A stretch of 64,000 nt of DNA. It comes from Primulina eburnea (Eukaryota > Streptophyta > Magnoliopsida > Lamiales > Gesneriaceae). Positions 47,443-57,725 of the stretch are shown here, one piece after another. The stretch is taken from positions 21,836,912 through 21,900,911 of the forward strand of contig NC_133104.1 of assembly GCF_022965805.1 (NCBI RefSeq), read 5' to 3'. The translations under genes and the position numbers were made by a program. Each line of letters opens with the position of its first letter. Positions within the stretch are counted from its first letter, which is position 1. The notes below the pieces were generated by a model. The model had not been told where the DNA came from, ran no database searches, and saw only the letters and a program-made list of their open reading frames with translations.

Positions 47443-47789
47443 CATTCCGTGCATGCAAAGCAAATGGCACAATCTTTGTGCAACACGTCTCTCGCTCGGG
47501 CGGACCAACTTGCTCGCTAGGGCGAAGCACTCTCGGCCCTCAAAATTCTACATGCGCGCTCGGGCGGACAAAAAGTGCCGCCCGGGCGAAGGACTCTCGG
47601 CTTTCTACCATTAAACCCTCTCGCTCGGGCGGTCATAAACTCCCGCCCGGGCGAATGACATTCGGCCCAAATCTTGTGTCCCTCATAATTTTTTTCCAAT
47701 TTGATCTCGAACTGGCCCGGCTATAATTACATCAAGTCATAATCAACAAATCATCTCAGATTACGTTAATTAAATTCTCGGGCATTACA
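45710..47789 (-). repeat. G7 5' LTR (right copy)
   Basis: 2080 bp. Hairpin block about 45994-46050, donor-like site 47248-47257, (TA)n 47407-47440, palindrome array 47492-47655. Confidence 0.93.
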
Positions 47790-47794
47790 CGAGT

Positions 47795-48564
47795 AATCTT
47801 GTGACAGAAGTGCCTGATAGTGGCGGGATCGCCACGGGCACATTGCACGATGTCTCAAGATAGGATATTAGCGATTAAGCTACATTCTATGACGGTTAGG
47901 TCAGGACACCGGATGTTTGGTATTATCGAGTAAATAGAATTGGAATTTCTTCTATTACGGAATTCGATATAGGAACACCATATTTGGTTATATCGAGTAA
48001 ATAGAATCACTGTTCCTTCTATTACGGAATTCGATATAGGAACACCACATCTGGAAACCGGGATCCCTATACTAGGATTGAGTCTAGTCTGAACTGTAGA
48101 GTTACGAGCATGGTTGATAGTCTGTGATTGATTATGTTTCAGATTTTGATACATATTGCTGTTACTTGTTACATGCTTTATATTCGTTTATATGATTGCA
48201 TGTTTCGTTGATTTATACTGGGATTATATTCTCACCGGAATTATCCGGCTGTTGTCTTGTTTGTATGTGTACATGACAACAGGTGGGACAGGATCAAGGT
48301 CTAGGAGATGAGGAGAGATCGTGATAGAGTGGAGACTTCGGACTTGGATGTATATAGGGTTTTGACACTTGATATTTAGATGTTGAACCTTAGTTTTACT
48401 GATTTTTAGACAGTACAGGATTTGTACTTTCTTTTATACTGAGTTGTATATTAGTTGATTACACTACGTTCCGTATTTTTTTAAAAAAATTTAGACCCTG
48501 TTTTATAATTGATTAATTAGTCCCAATGATGATTAAGAACTTGTTTAGCGTTCGGGTCCCTACA
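47795..48564 (+). repeat. G6 5' LTR fragment right of G7
   Basis: Continues from 40057 after removal of G7 and one TSD copy; matches 54598-55365 with a few per cent difference. It contains a duplicated ATCGAGTAAATAGAAT...GATATAGGAACACCA unit (about 47930-48052) and the hairpin block 48231-48287. Confidence 0.9.
48231..48287 (+). other. Conserved double-hairpin block (G6 5' LTR)
   Basis: CCGGA-ATTA-TCCGG and CTGTTGTCTTG...CATGACAACAG. The 3' LTR copy is at 55032-55088. Confidence 0.6.
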
Positions 48565-48569
48565 ACAGG

Positions 48570-48581
48570 TGGTATCAGAGC
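48570..48581 (+). other. G6 primer binding site
   Basis: TGGTATCAGAGC, five bases after the LTR end CCCTACA. Confidence 0.9.
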
Positions 48582-48799
48582 GATAGATCCTTGAGACTGA
48601 GATAGGAGCTAGTGAGCGGGGTAGATTGAGATTTTCTTTCCTGCTTTTGATTGCTAGCATGATTTACTGCTTTAATACATGTTTACCTGAATTATCTGAT
48701 TTTTATATGGTAATATGTATTATTGAGTATGGATCAGAACCGATTCTTGATCAGAGGTAGGATGATATGAAAGGGGCTGAGACATATTTATTATGTGAT

Positions 48800-48821
48800 T
48801 GCTAACCTTTTTGATATTCAG
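48800..48821 (+). promoter_or_regulatory. Branch point and acceptor-like site before G6 gag
   Basis: TGCTAAC (48800-48806) then CTTTTTGATATTCAG ending at 48821, two bases before the gag ATG at 48824. Confidence 0.5.
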
Positions 48822-48823
48822 AT

Positions 48824-51800
48824 ATGCCTCCCCGACGTATACCAGAACATGGTAGCACCTCGAATCCTCCCATGGACGTTACAGCCACTCCAATGGAGAA
48901 ATTATTGAAAAGATTTCAGTCATTCCATCCACCGACTTTGAAGGGTACGGAGAATTCCGTGGAGTGTGAGAGTTGGTTGGACGATATTGAAATGATGTTT
49001 GAATCGTTGGAGTATACTGATCAGAAGAGGGTGAAACTGATCGGACACCAACTGCATGACGTTGCTAAAAACTGGTGGATCACGACGAAACGGGCATTGG
49101 AACAACAAGGTACGGCCATTACCTGGAATGTGTTTAAGGCTGAATTTTATCAAAGGTTCTTTCCAGTTTCATATAGGAAGGACAAGGGAGCCGAATTCGC
49201 AAACTTGAGACAGGGCCAGTTAAACATTGAGGACTATGTGGCCAAGTTCTCTACACCGTTGAGATTTGCTCCCCATGTAGCTGAGCATGATGAGGCCGTT
49301 GCGGACCAGTTCATAAATGGCTTAAATCCAGAAATATTTACGTTGGTAAACACTGGGAGACCGAACAATTTTACCGACGCACTGAACCGAGCTAAAGGAG
49401 CTGAAGCCGGTTTATTGAGACAAAGAGAAGCTTTGTTTGTGCCTCCAACACTGGCACCACAGCAACCACCTCCCAGATTCGAGAGTGGTAGTGGTAGCAG
49501 GAAGAAGAATTTCTTGAAGGCTAGAGGAAAGCAATTTAAGAAATCGGGAACTAGCTCGTCCAGTTCAAGCGGCTCGAGACAGATCAGTTAGGGCCAGAGT
49601 TATACAGGACCATACTGCAGTACTTGTGGAGGCAGGCATTTCACAGAGCAGTGCCGATGAGTGGTTGGTAGCTGTCGTATCTGTAGACAGCAGGGACACT
49701 TTGCCCGAGTGTGTCCCCAGAGGAGTGCCCAGGGATCACAGGCAGCTGAGTCATCGGGATCAGTGGCTCAGGCAGGTAGACGATCATCTGCCGTTCATTC
49801 TTTTCAGCCAGCACCGTCTACTCAGTCACAGCAGAGGCCCGGAGGAAGCCAGACAGTGAGCCAGCCTCCGAGACAGCATGCCCAAGTGTTTGCATTGACT
49901 GAGGAGCGGGCACAGGATGCACCTGACAATGTAGTTGCAGGTAACTGTTTTATTTCTGGTTATCCTGCATATGTATTGATTGATACTGGTGCATCACATA
50001 CTTTCATTTCTGAGAGGTTTGCATTAAGTCGTGCATTATCTATTGAGTCATTGTCTGCGGTAGTGTCTGTTTCTTCCCCGTTAGGAACAGGTTTGATATC
50101 GGTGAAGTCTGTGAAATCTTGTATACTGCAGTACGATAGGCATACGATTGAGTTACACTGTATTGTGCTTGGTTTATCTGATTTTGATTGTATTATCAGT
50201 ACCGATATGCTAACCAAGTACCGAGCTACAGTTGATTGTTTCCACAAGATTGTTCGATTTAGACCTGAAATGGCAGAGGAGTAGAAATTTTATGGTAAGG
50301 TTTCTCGAGCTCGAATTCCTTTGATATCTGCAATGAATATGACTCGACTATTGCAGAAAGGAGCGGATGGATTCCTGGTATATTCAGTTGATTTACTGAA
50401 GACGAGCCCATCATTGGCAGACTTTCCAGTGGTGTGTGAATTTGCTGATGTCTTTCCAGGTGAGATTCCTGAATTGCCTCTGATTCGAGAAATAGACTTC
50501 AGCATTGAGTTAATGCCAGGAAAAGTTCCGATTTCGAGGGCTCCATACAGGATGGCACCGATCGAGTTGAAAGAGTTGAAAGAACAGTTGGAGGATTTAC
50601 TGGCCAAGGGGTATATTAGACCGAGTGTATCTACTTGGGGTGCTCCAGTACTGTTCGTAAGAAAGAAGGATGGGTCGATGAGACTCTGTATCGACTACAG
50701 GCAACTGAACAAGGCAACGGTAAAGAATAAATATCCATTGCCTCGTATTAATAATTTATTTGATCAGTTGCAAGGTTCTTCGGTGTATTCCAAGATCGAC
50801 TTGAGATCTGGATACCATCAATTGAGAGTCTGGGACTCTGATATCTCTAAGACTGCATTCAGAACCAGGTATGGGCACTATGAATTTATTGCATGCCATT
50901 TGGTTTGACGAATGCACCAGCGGTATTTATGGGATTGATGAATTGCATCTTTCAGAGATATCTGGATGCTTTTGTTATTATATTCATTGATGATATCTGG
51001 ATTTATTCAAAGAATGTGATGGAGCATGCTGAGCACTTAAGAACTGTGTTGAGAATTTTGAGGGCAGAGAAATTATATGCTAAATTGTCGAAATGTGAGT
51101 TTTGGTTAAAACAGGTGATATTTCTGCGACATATTATATTCGGAGACGGGATATCCGTTGATCCCAGTAAGGTTGAGGCAGTGATTTCTTGGCCGAGACC
51201 GACATCAGTACCCGAGATTCGCAGTTTTATGGGTTTGGTAGGATATTATCGCCGATTCATTAAAGATTTTTTGAGTATTGCCAAACCAATTACACAGTTG
51301 ACTCAGAAAAATGCTCCATTTATTTGGTCAGAAGCCTGTGAATCCAGTTTTCTGGAATTGAAAAAGAGATTGACCAGTGCGCCTGTGTTGACGATTCCTT
51401 CAGATACTGGTGATTTTGTCGTTTATTGTGATGCATCTCACCGCGGATTGGGTTGTGTTTTGATGCAGCGGGGGCATGTGATTGCTTATGCCTCGAGACA
51501 GCTGAAACCCCATGAATCTCGTTAACCAATCCATGATATGAAATTGGCAGCCATAGTCTTTGCATTGAAGATATGGCGGCATTATTTGTACGGTGAGAAA
51601 TTTGAAATATATTCTGATCACAAAAGCTTAAAGTATTTGTTTTCCCAATCAGAATTGAATATGAGACAGCGAAGATGGCTAGATTTATTGAAAGACTTTG
51701 ATTGTGAGATTAAATACTAACCGGGGAAGTCCAATGCAGCAGCAGATGCATTAAGTCGAAAGGTATGTTCGTTTTCCTTATCGACGATAGGTGTCTCGAA

Positions 51801-53313
51801 TTTAATAGAAGACTGTTGTATGTCTGGATTAGCTTTTAAAACAGATTGTCAGCCTCTGAGATTATATGCAATTCGAGCTGAACCAGAATTGATATTGAGA
51901 ATCAAAGAGGCACAAAAAGTTGATCAGAACGTACATAATTCGATTGCAATGGTCAGAGCGGGTCATCAATCGAAATATCAGGTTCGGGATAGTATTTTGT
52001 ATGTGAATAATCGCCTTGTTTGTGCCGAATGTTTCGGATTTAAGACAGCGAATACTGTCAGAAGCGCACAACAGTCGTTTTAGCATTCATCCTGGTGGCA
52101 GGAAAATGTATAATGATTTAAAAACACAGTATTGGTGGAAGCAAATGAAATTTGATGTTACTGAATTTGTAGACAACTGTCTGAATTGCCAACATGTGAA
52201 AGCTGAGAGGAAGAAACCAGGGGGATTGTTACAGAGTTCGTCTATTCCTGAATGGAAATGGGATCACATTTCCATGGATTTTGTGACATAGTTGCCCCAT
52301 TCCTCCCGAGTTTATGATCCAATTTGGGTCGTGATTGATAGGTTGACCAAATCAGGATGCTTTATTCCATACAAGATGACATGTAGATATGATCAGATGG
52401 CCGATATCTATGTCAAGGAAGTGGTGAGAATGCACGGGTGCCAAAGTCGATTGTTTCAGACCGGGATCCTCGGTTTACTTTGCACTTCTGGCAGAGTCTA
52501 CAGCAAGCTCTGGGTACAAAATTACATCTGAGTACTGCTTGTCATCCACAAACTGACGGACAGTCAGAATGGACGATTCAGACATTGGAAGATATGCTGA
52601 GAGCAGTAGTGCTTGATTTTAGCCATAATTGGCAAGATGCATTGCCTCTTTGTGAATTTTCGTACAACAATAGCTATCAAACGAGTATTGAAATGGCGCC
52701 ATTTGAAGCGTTGTACGGAAAGAAGTGTCGATCCCCTCTGTACTGGGATGATATCTCTGAAGTTCCTGAGACTGGACCTGATATGATCAGAGATATGACT
52801 GAAAAAGTGAAACTGATTCAGAAGAAAATGAAGGCAGCTCAGGACCGACAAGCCAAATATGCCAACCTCAGACGACGACCGTTGGTATTTGAGGTAGGAG
52901 ACCGAGTATTCCTGAAGATTTCTCCTTTCAGAGGTGTTTTCAGATTTGGCAAGAAGGGGAAATTGTCTCCACGGTATATTGGGCCTTATGAGATTCTCGA
53001 GAAGATAGGAGATCGTGCTTATCGACTCGCCTTATCGCCTTCATTATCTGGGATACATGATGTCTTTCATGTATCGTTATTAAGGAAATATCGTCCAGAT
53101 GCTTCAAATGCTATTCAACCAGACGAGGCCGAACTGGATGAGACGTTGAGCTGTATGGAAAAACCGATTCAGATTATTGATCGTAAAGAAAAACAGCTCA
53201 GAACGAAGACTATTCCACTTGTAAAAGTTCAATGGACTCGTCATGGCACTGAAGAAGCAACTTGGGAGACTAAATCAGATATGAGACAAGAATTCACAGA
53301 GTTGTTTCGATAA
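48824..53313 (+). pseudogene. gag-pol: G6 gag-pol pseudogene, full length but broken
   Basis: All chromovirus domains are present in order. Gag starts MPPRRIPEHGS and is open to a TAG at 49589, after a serine-rich linker. Zinc knuckles (CRICRQQGHFARVC) and protease ([13 protein letters not shown]) follow, with further stops at 49658 and 50282. RT reads [16 protein letters not shown] and IFIDDIWIY, with a frameshift near 50890. RNase H reads [12 protein letters not shown], with stops at 51523 and 51718. A frameshift near 52030 precedes the integrase zinc-finger region; a stop at 52289 and a frameshift near 52440 interrupt the core ([20 protein letters not shown]). The last 291 codons, with the chromodomain-like end ([20 protein letters not shown]), are open. 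At least six stops and three frameshifts rule out function. Confidence 0.93.
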
Positions 53314-53417
53314 TGTAAATTTATTATACAGTTTTGTATATATATACATACTCCTTATTGATACGATTGAATGTTTGTGATTTCGAGGACGAAATCGTAT
53401 CTTAGGGGGAGGATAAA
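53314..53417 (+). other. G6 3' untranslated stretch and polypurine tract
   Basis: Includes ATTTCGAGGACGAAATCG and the purine run TTAGGGGGAGGATAAA (53402-53417) directly before the LTR. Confidence 0.8.
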
Positions 53418-53548
53418 TGTAATGCCCAAGATTTTATGTCGTGTTAAATTACGATTATAGATTTTTAATCGAGACGATTATGAAGAGACTAATCGAGATA
53501 AGAAATGAGATCACGTGTGAAAATTGATGTGCGAGAACAGTAGCATCA

Positions 53549-53785
53549 GCGCACATGCGCGATATATGCGCGCACATGCGCGAGGGTTCCAGAAGGGTTA
53601 GCGCACATGCGCTACTAGGATTCGCGCACATGCGCGAGACAACCCGAGATGGGGCATTTTTGAGCAGAAGCCTCGCGCATATGCGCCAATTAGGGCGCGC
53701 ATATGCGCGAGTCTTCGTGAAACCACGCGCTGAGGCAGAATGTCTCGCGCATATGCGCAGAAAGTGGTCGCGCATATGCGCGAGA
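53549..53785. repeat. Array of GCGCACATGCGC / CGCGCATATGCGCG palindromes, G6 3' LTR
   Basis: About eight copies; the first four have CACATG cores, the later ones CATATG. It is the same motif class as G4, in a different LTR subfamily. Confidence 0.88.
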
Positions 53786-54001
53786 CGTGTGCTACAAAGA
53801 TTAAGCAACTCGTCCTTTGCATGTACGTTGGTATATATATATATATATATACACACATGAAACTTTCATCAGAAAATGGAGAAAACGAAGCTGAGGAAGG
53901 AAAATAGCTTTTGAATTTTAGAATTCGATTTGCGATCAATCCGTCCGTTAGATTTTAAATCCGACTTTGGTACTATGTTCATATCAACGCAGACTAGTAC
54001 A

Positions 54002-54011
54002 GGACGTAAGT
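54002..54011 (+). promoter_or_regulatory. Donor-like splice site, G6 3' LTR
   Basis: GGACGTAAGT; the matching part of the G6 5' LTR is deleted. Confidence 0.4.
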
Positions 54012-56390
54012 TTTACTACGTTTTGACTCGTATTGAAATTATGATATTGTCAGAATTGAATTAGAATTCATATATGACGTTCTTGGCATGCTAGACATTG
54101 TAGAATCGAAGTCAGATTGAGAAACAGACTGATTATGGAATTGTTATGAATTTTTTGGGTATATTTATTTATACCGGACAGATGTGAATTGGAACTGGAT
54201 TATAGATTGTATTGGTTATTTGTTATAGATTGTAACTGTTATCTGGTGATGTTGTATTGACGGTAATATTGAGAATGTAACGTTATACAGTTGATTTTGA
54301 ATTAAATCCAGATTAACCAGATTCAGTCCTGAATTGAGAATGGAATATTGATATTATGATTCTCAATATGTCTTTTCAGATTTATAGAGACAATCTTGAG
54401 TTTAGAATTGATATTGCTTCAGACCGAGACTACAAACGGAAGGTATAAGTCAATGTGGTATTGGGAGATTTACTTGAGTCGGTTTAGACTTGAGTTTCCC
54501 TAAATCACATACTTTACTTTATCGCATTGATATTTGCATTGATTGGACTGATGTACTTGTATTCTTGAATTATAGATAGCAGGTATCACACGAGTAATCT
54601 TGTGACAGAAGTGCCTGATAGTGGCAGAATCGCCACGGGCACATTGCATGATGTCTCAAGATAGGATATTAACGATTAAGCTACATTCTATGACGATTAG
54701 GTCAGGACACCGGATGTTTGGTATTATCGAGTAAATAGAATTGGAATTTCTTCTATTACGGAATTCGATATAGGAACACCATATTTGGTTATATCGAGTA
54801 AATAGAATCACTGTTCCTTCTATTACGGAATTCGATATAGGAACACCACATCTGGAAACTGGGATCCCTATACTAGGATTGAGTGTAGTCTGAACTGTAG
54901 AGTTACGAGCATGGTCGATAGTCTGTGATTGATTATGTTTCAGATTTTGATACATATTGCTGTTACTTGTTACATGCTTTATATTCGTTTATATGATTGC
55001 ATGTTTCGTTGATTTATACTGGGATTATATTCTCACCGGAATTATCCGGCTGTTGTCTTGTTTCTATGTGTACATGACAACAGGTGGGACATGATCAGGG
55101 TCCAAGAGATGAGGAGAGATCGTGATAGAGTGGAGACTTCAGACTTGGATATATATAGGGTTTTGACACTTGATATTTAGATGTTGAACCTTAGTTTTAC
55201 TGATTTTTAGACAGTACAAGACTTGTACTTTCTTTTATACTGAGTTGTATATTAGTTGATTTCACTACGTTCCGCATTTTTAAAAAAAAAAAATTAGACC
55301 CTTTTTATAATTGATTAATTAGTCCAATGATGATTAAGAACTTGATTAGCGTTCGGGTCCCCACATGCATAATCTCTATTATTTCTTTAAACTAGTATTT
55401 AACCCGTGCGATGCACATGCTGATATTTTTAAAAATCGGTGAAAAATGATTAGATATTTAAATAGAAAAAAATAATATAATTATAAAAAATAAAAATAAA
55501 ACTATTTTTTCGTTGCACAATTATCTTTTATCCAAATGGGCTGTGATTTATTTACAAAATCTCTTCATAATAAACACAACAGCCTATTATTACGAAAGAA
55601 AAATGAAACATGTGATCAAAAGTAATTATGTACAATCAGAATAGTTATTTTATTAACATTTATTATGTGTATTCCAAAACAATATTAATACATTTTATGA
55701 GGTGCCTTCTAATAAGATGTTCACTTTTTTTAGAATTGGTTTAATCATTTCCATTACAGGAATTTTCTATTATCATGTATCCGTGAACTTTGTAATATAG
55801 AAGAATATCACATTAGTGATACGTAATAGTCAAAATTTTATATAAATAGATGAATAATATTTTTTATTTCTCGATCATGAAAGGTATATTTCAAACTTAA
55901 TGTCTCGTTGTTCTCGTTGTTTCCATATGCAGGTAGTTCATAACAACGAACAAATCTAAATTTAAATGAACATTGCATCTTGGAAAGATTCAACTCAATT
56001 TTGGATTAGATAAATTTAGTAAGATAAATAAAATAAAAATCGTTTATAATATAATATACAATAGTGCATTATTTATAATTTAAAATTCAAATAAGACATC
56101 CCAAGGGACAAAAACTATACATTGGATGTTTTTGACATAATTATATCATACATTAACTCTTTCAAATTATGAAAATCTCGAATTGCATGCATTCGGTGTC
56201 AAACATTTCTGATTATTGAGGATAATATATATTTTTATTGAAAGTAATTTAATGTCCATTTAAAACTCTTTTGAATCTATCTTTTTTAGTTTTTTTGTGT
56301 TCTCTTATTTAAATTTTTAAGAAGACAATTTAAATTATACAATATACATATGGTTTTGGAATAAATCTACAACGCATTAATTCTTTCAAA

Positions 56391-57420
56391 TTAATGTAAT
56401 TTCGAATTAATATGTTTTTGGGATAAAACAAATTATGATTACTAAATGGCAAATTAATGTTAATTGGAAAACCTTGTTGTAGTGATAACTTTTAACACTT
56501 AACTAATTTTATTTTAGAACAAATAAATAAACTAATTAGATATTGTATTTCTTTTTCAGTAAGTAACTTGGGCAAAAAATTACTTAAAATTGAAAAAATT
56601 ATTTTTGAATGATTTACCCATTAGTTATACTAAACATTGCAATCATTTGTATTTTAAATTTATTTATGCAGTTTTTAATTAAACTGATTGATATAATCAA
56701 TGCAAAATTTTTAATATAGTTTATATTTTCAATAGAGTTTAGTTTTAGTTTGAATTAAAAAATAAAAAAACATATCATACATAAATTCATTTGAAGTAAT
56801 ATAAAAATTATTTAAATTTAAAATTGAATTAAATGAAGTGATATAATCAATGCAAACAATAATTAGAATGATCATTTATTGCAGTACACATATGTCAATA
56901 TTCATGATAAATTAAGGTAATTTCGAAATAATATGTATTTAAGATAAAAAAAATTATGATTATTAAATGATAAGTTAATGTTTATTGAAAAACCTTGTTG
57001 TTGTGATAACTTTTAACACTCAACCAATTTTATTTTTAGAAAAAATAAATAAACTAATTAAATATTTTATTTATTTTTTAGTAAGTAATTTGGTAGGAAA
57101 TTATTTCAAATAGCAAAATGTATTTTTGAATAAATTACCTCATTAGTGATACTGAACATTGCAATCAATTATATTTTAAATTTATTTATACAGTTTTTAA
57201 ATTAACTTATTGATATAATCAATGCAAAAATTTTAATATAGTTTACGTTTTCAATAAAGTTTAGTTTTAATTTGAGTAAAAAAATAAAAAATATATAATC
57301 GATAAATCACATTTCAATTAATATAAAAATTATTTTAAATTCAAAATTGAATTAAGTGAATCAATGCAAACAATAATTAAAGTGATAGTTTATTGCAATA
57401 CACATATTTCGATATTTTCC
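56391..57420. repeat. Tandem duplication, about 520-bp unit, inside the Helitron
   Basis: TTAATGTAAT at 56391 recurs as TTAAGGTAAT at 56912; ACCTTGTTGTAGTGATAACT and GCAGTACACATAT recur with about the same offset. The copies are diverged by many substitutions and small indels. Confidence 0.8.
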
Positions 57421-57477
57421 TTTTTTAGAAATGACATTTTGACGGGAAATTACTATTTTTCGCAAAAACTCTGCTTT

Positions 57478-57478
<1 letters not shown>

Positions 57479-57536
<58 letters not shown>
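57479..57536. repeat. (TA)n microsatellite at the Helitron 5' end
   Basis: Nearly pure TA for about 58 bases with one phase break (TATTAT). Confidence 0.95.
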
Positions 57537-57538
<2 letters not shown>

Positions 57539-57725
57539 TTTAGATAAATACTGAATAATCAAAATCTGAATATAAAATATTTAATGAAAACATGTTGTTA
57601 AAATATTTCATGCTTTAAAAGAAAAGCATAAACGTAAAACTTATAGACCGAAGATGTGACTTCGTGAGCTTCTCGTGGTCAGTAGTAGTACAACCCTTTA
57701 CAAGAACATAGGCTCTGATACCAAC
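57539..57725 (-). other. G8 leader and primer binding site
   Basis: Plus strand GGCTCTGATACCA (57711-57723) is the PBS on the sense strand, two bases from the LTR. The rest is AT-rich leader with no gene. Confidence 0.75.

Larger units (their letters stand above)
40058..47789 (-). mobile_element. G7: non-autonomous gypsy element, minus strand
   Basis: 7732 bp with TSD CGAGT (40053-40057, 47790-47794). LTRs 40058-42133 and 45710-47789 are near identical, with the main length difference in a (TA)n run. PBS and PPT are intact; gag is frameshifted and pol collapsed. Interior closely resembles that of G4. Confidence 0.93.
39805..55365 (+). mobile_element. G6: gypsy chromovirus-like element, 5' LTR truncated, hosts G7
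   Basis: 5' LTR pieces 39805-40057 and 47795-48564, PBS, complete but broken gag-pol, PPT and full 3' LTR 53418-55365. The 5' LTR begins at a point equivalent to 54343 in the 3' LTR, so its first 925 or so bases are lost at the fusion with G3. TGCAT (55366-55370) would be the right TSD. Confidence 0.9.
53418..55365 (+). repeat. G6 3' LTR (1948 bp)
   Basis: TGTAATGCCC...GGTCCCCACA. Palindrome array 53549-53785, (TA)n box 53832-53851, donor-like GGACGTAAGT 54002-54011, hairpin block 55032-55088. No gene. Confidence 0.93.
55392..57538 (-). mobile_element. Helitron-like non-autonomous element
   Basis: Read on the minus strand it begins TCTATATATA...TAAAAGCAGAGTTTTTGCG, a typical plant Helitron 5' end. 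It ends with a hairpin-forming GTGCATCGCAC, GGGTTAAATA and CTAG, followed by T. Inserting between A and T without TSD fits the family. About 2.15 kb, AT-rich, with no Rep-helicase frame. Contains a 520-bp tandem duplication. Confidence 0.65.

Noticed and set aside
41578..47614. Frames with IYIYIYIY runs near 41578-41958 and 47230-47614, also 22451-22831 and 53455-53939
   Set aside because: They translate (TA)n tracts and CpG palindrome arrays of LTRs; repeat-driven open frames on both strands.
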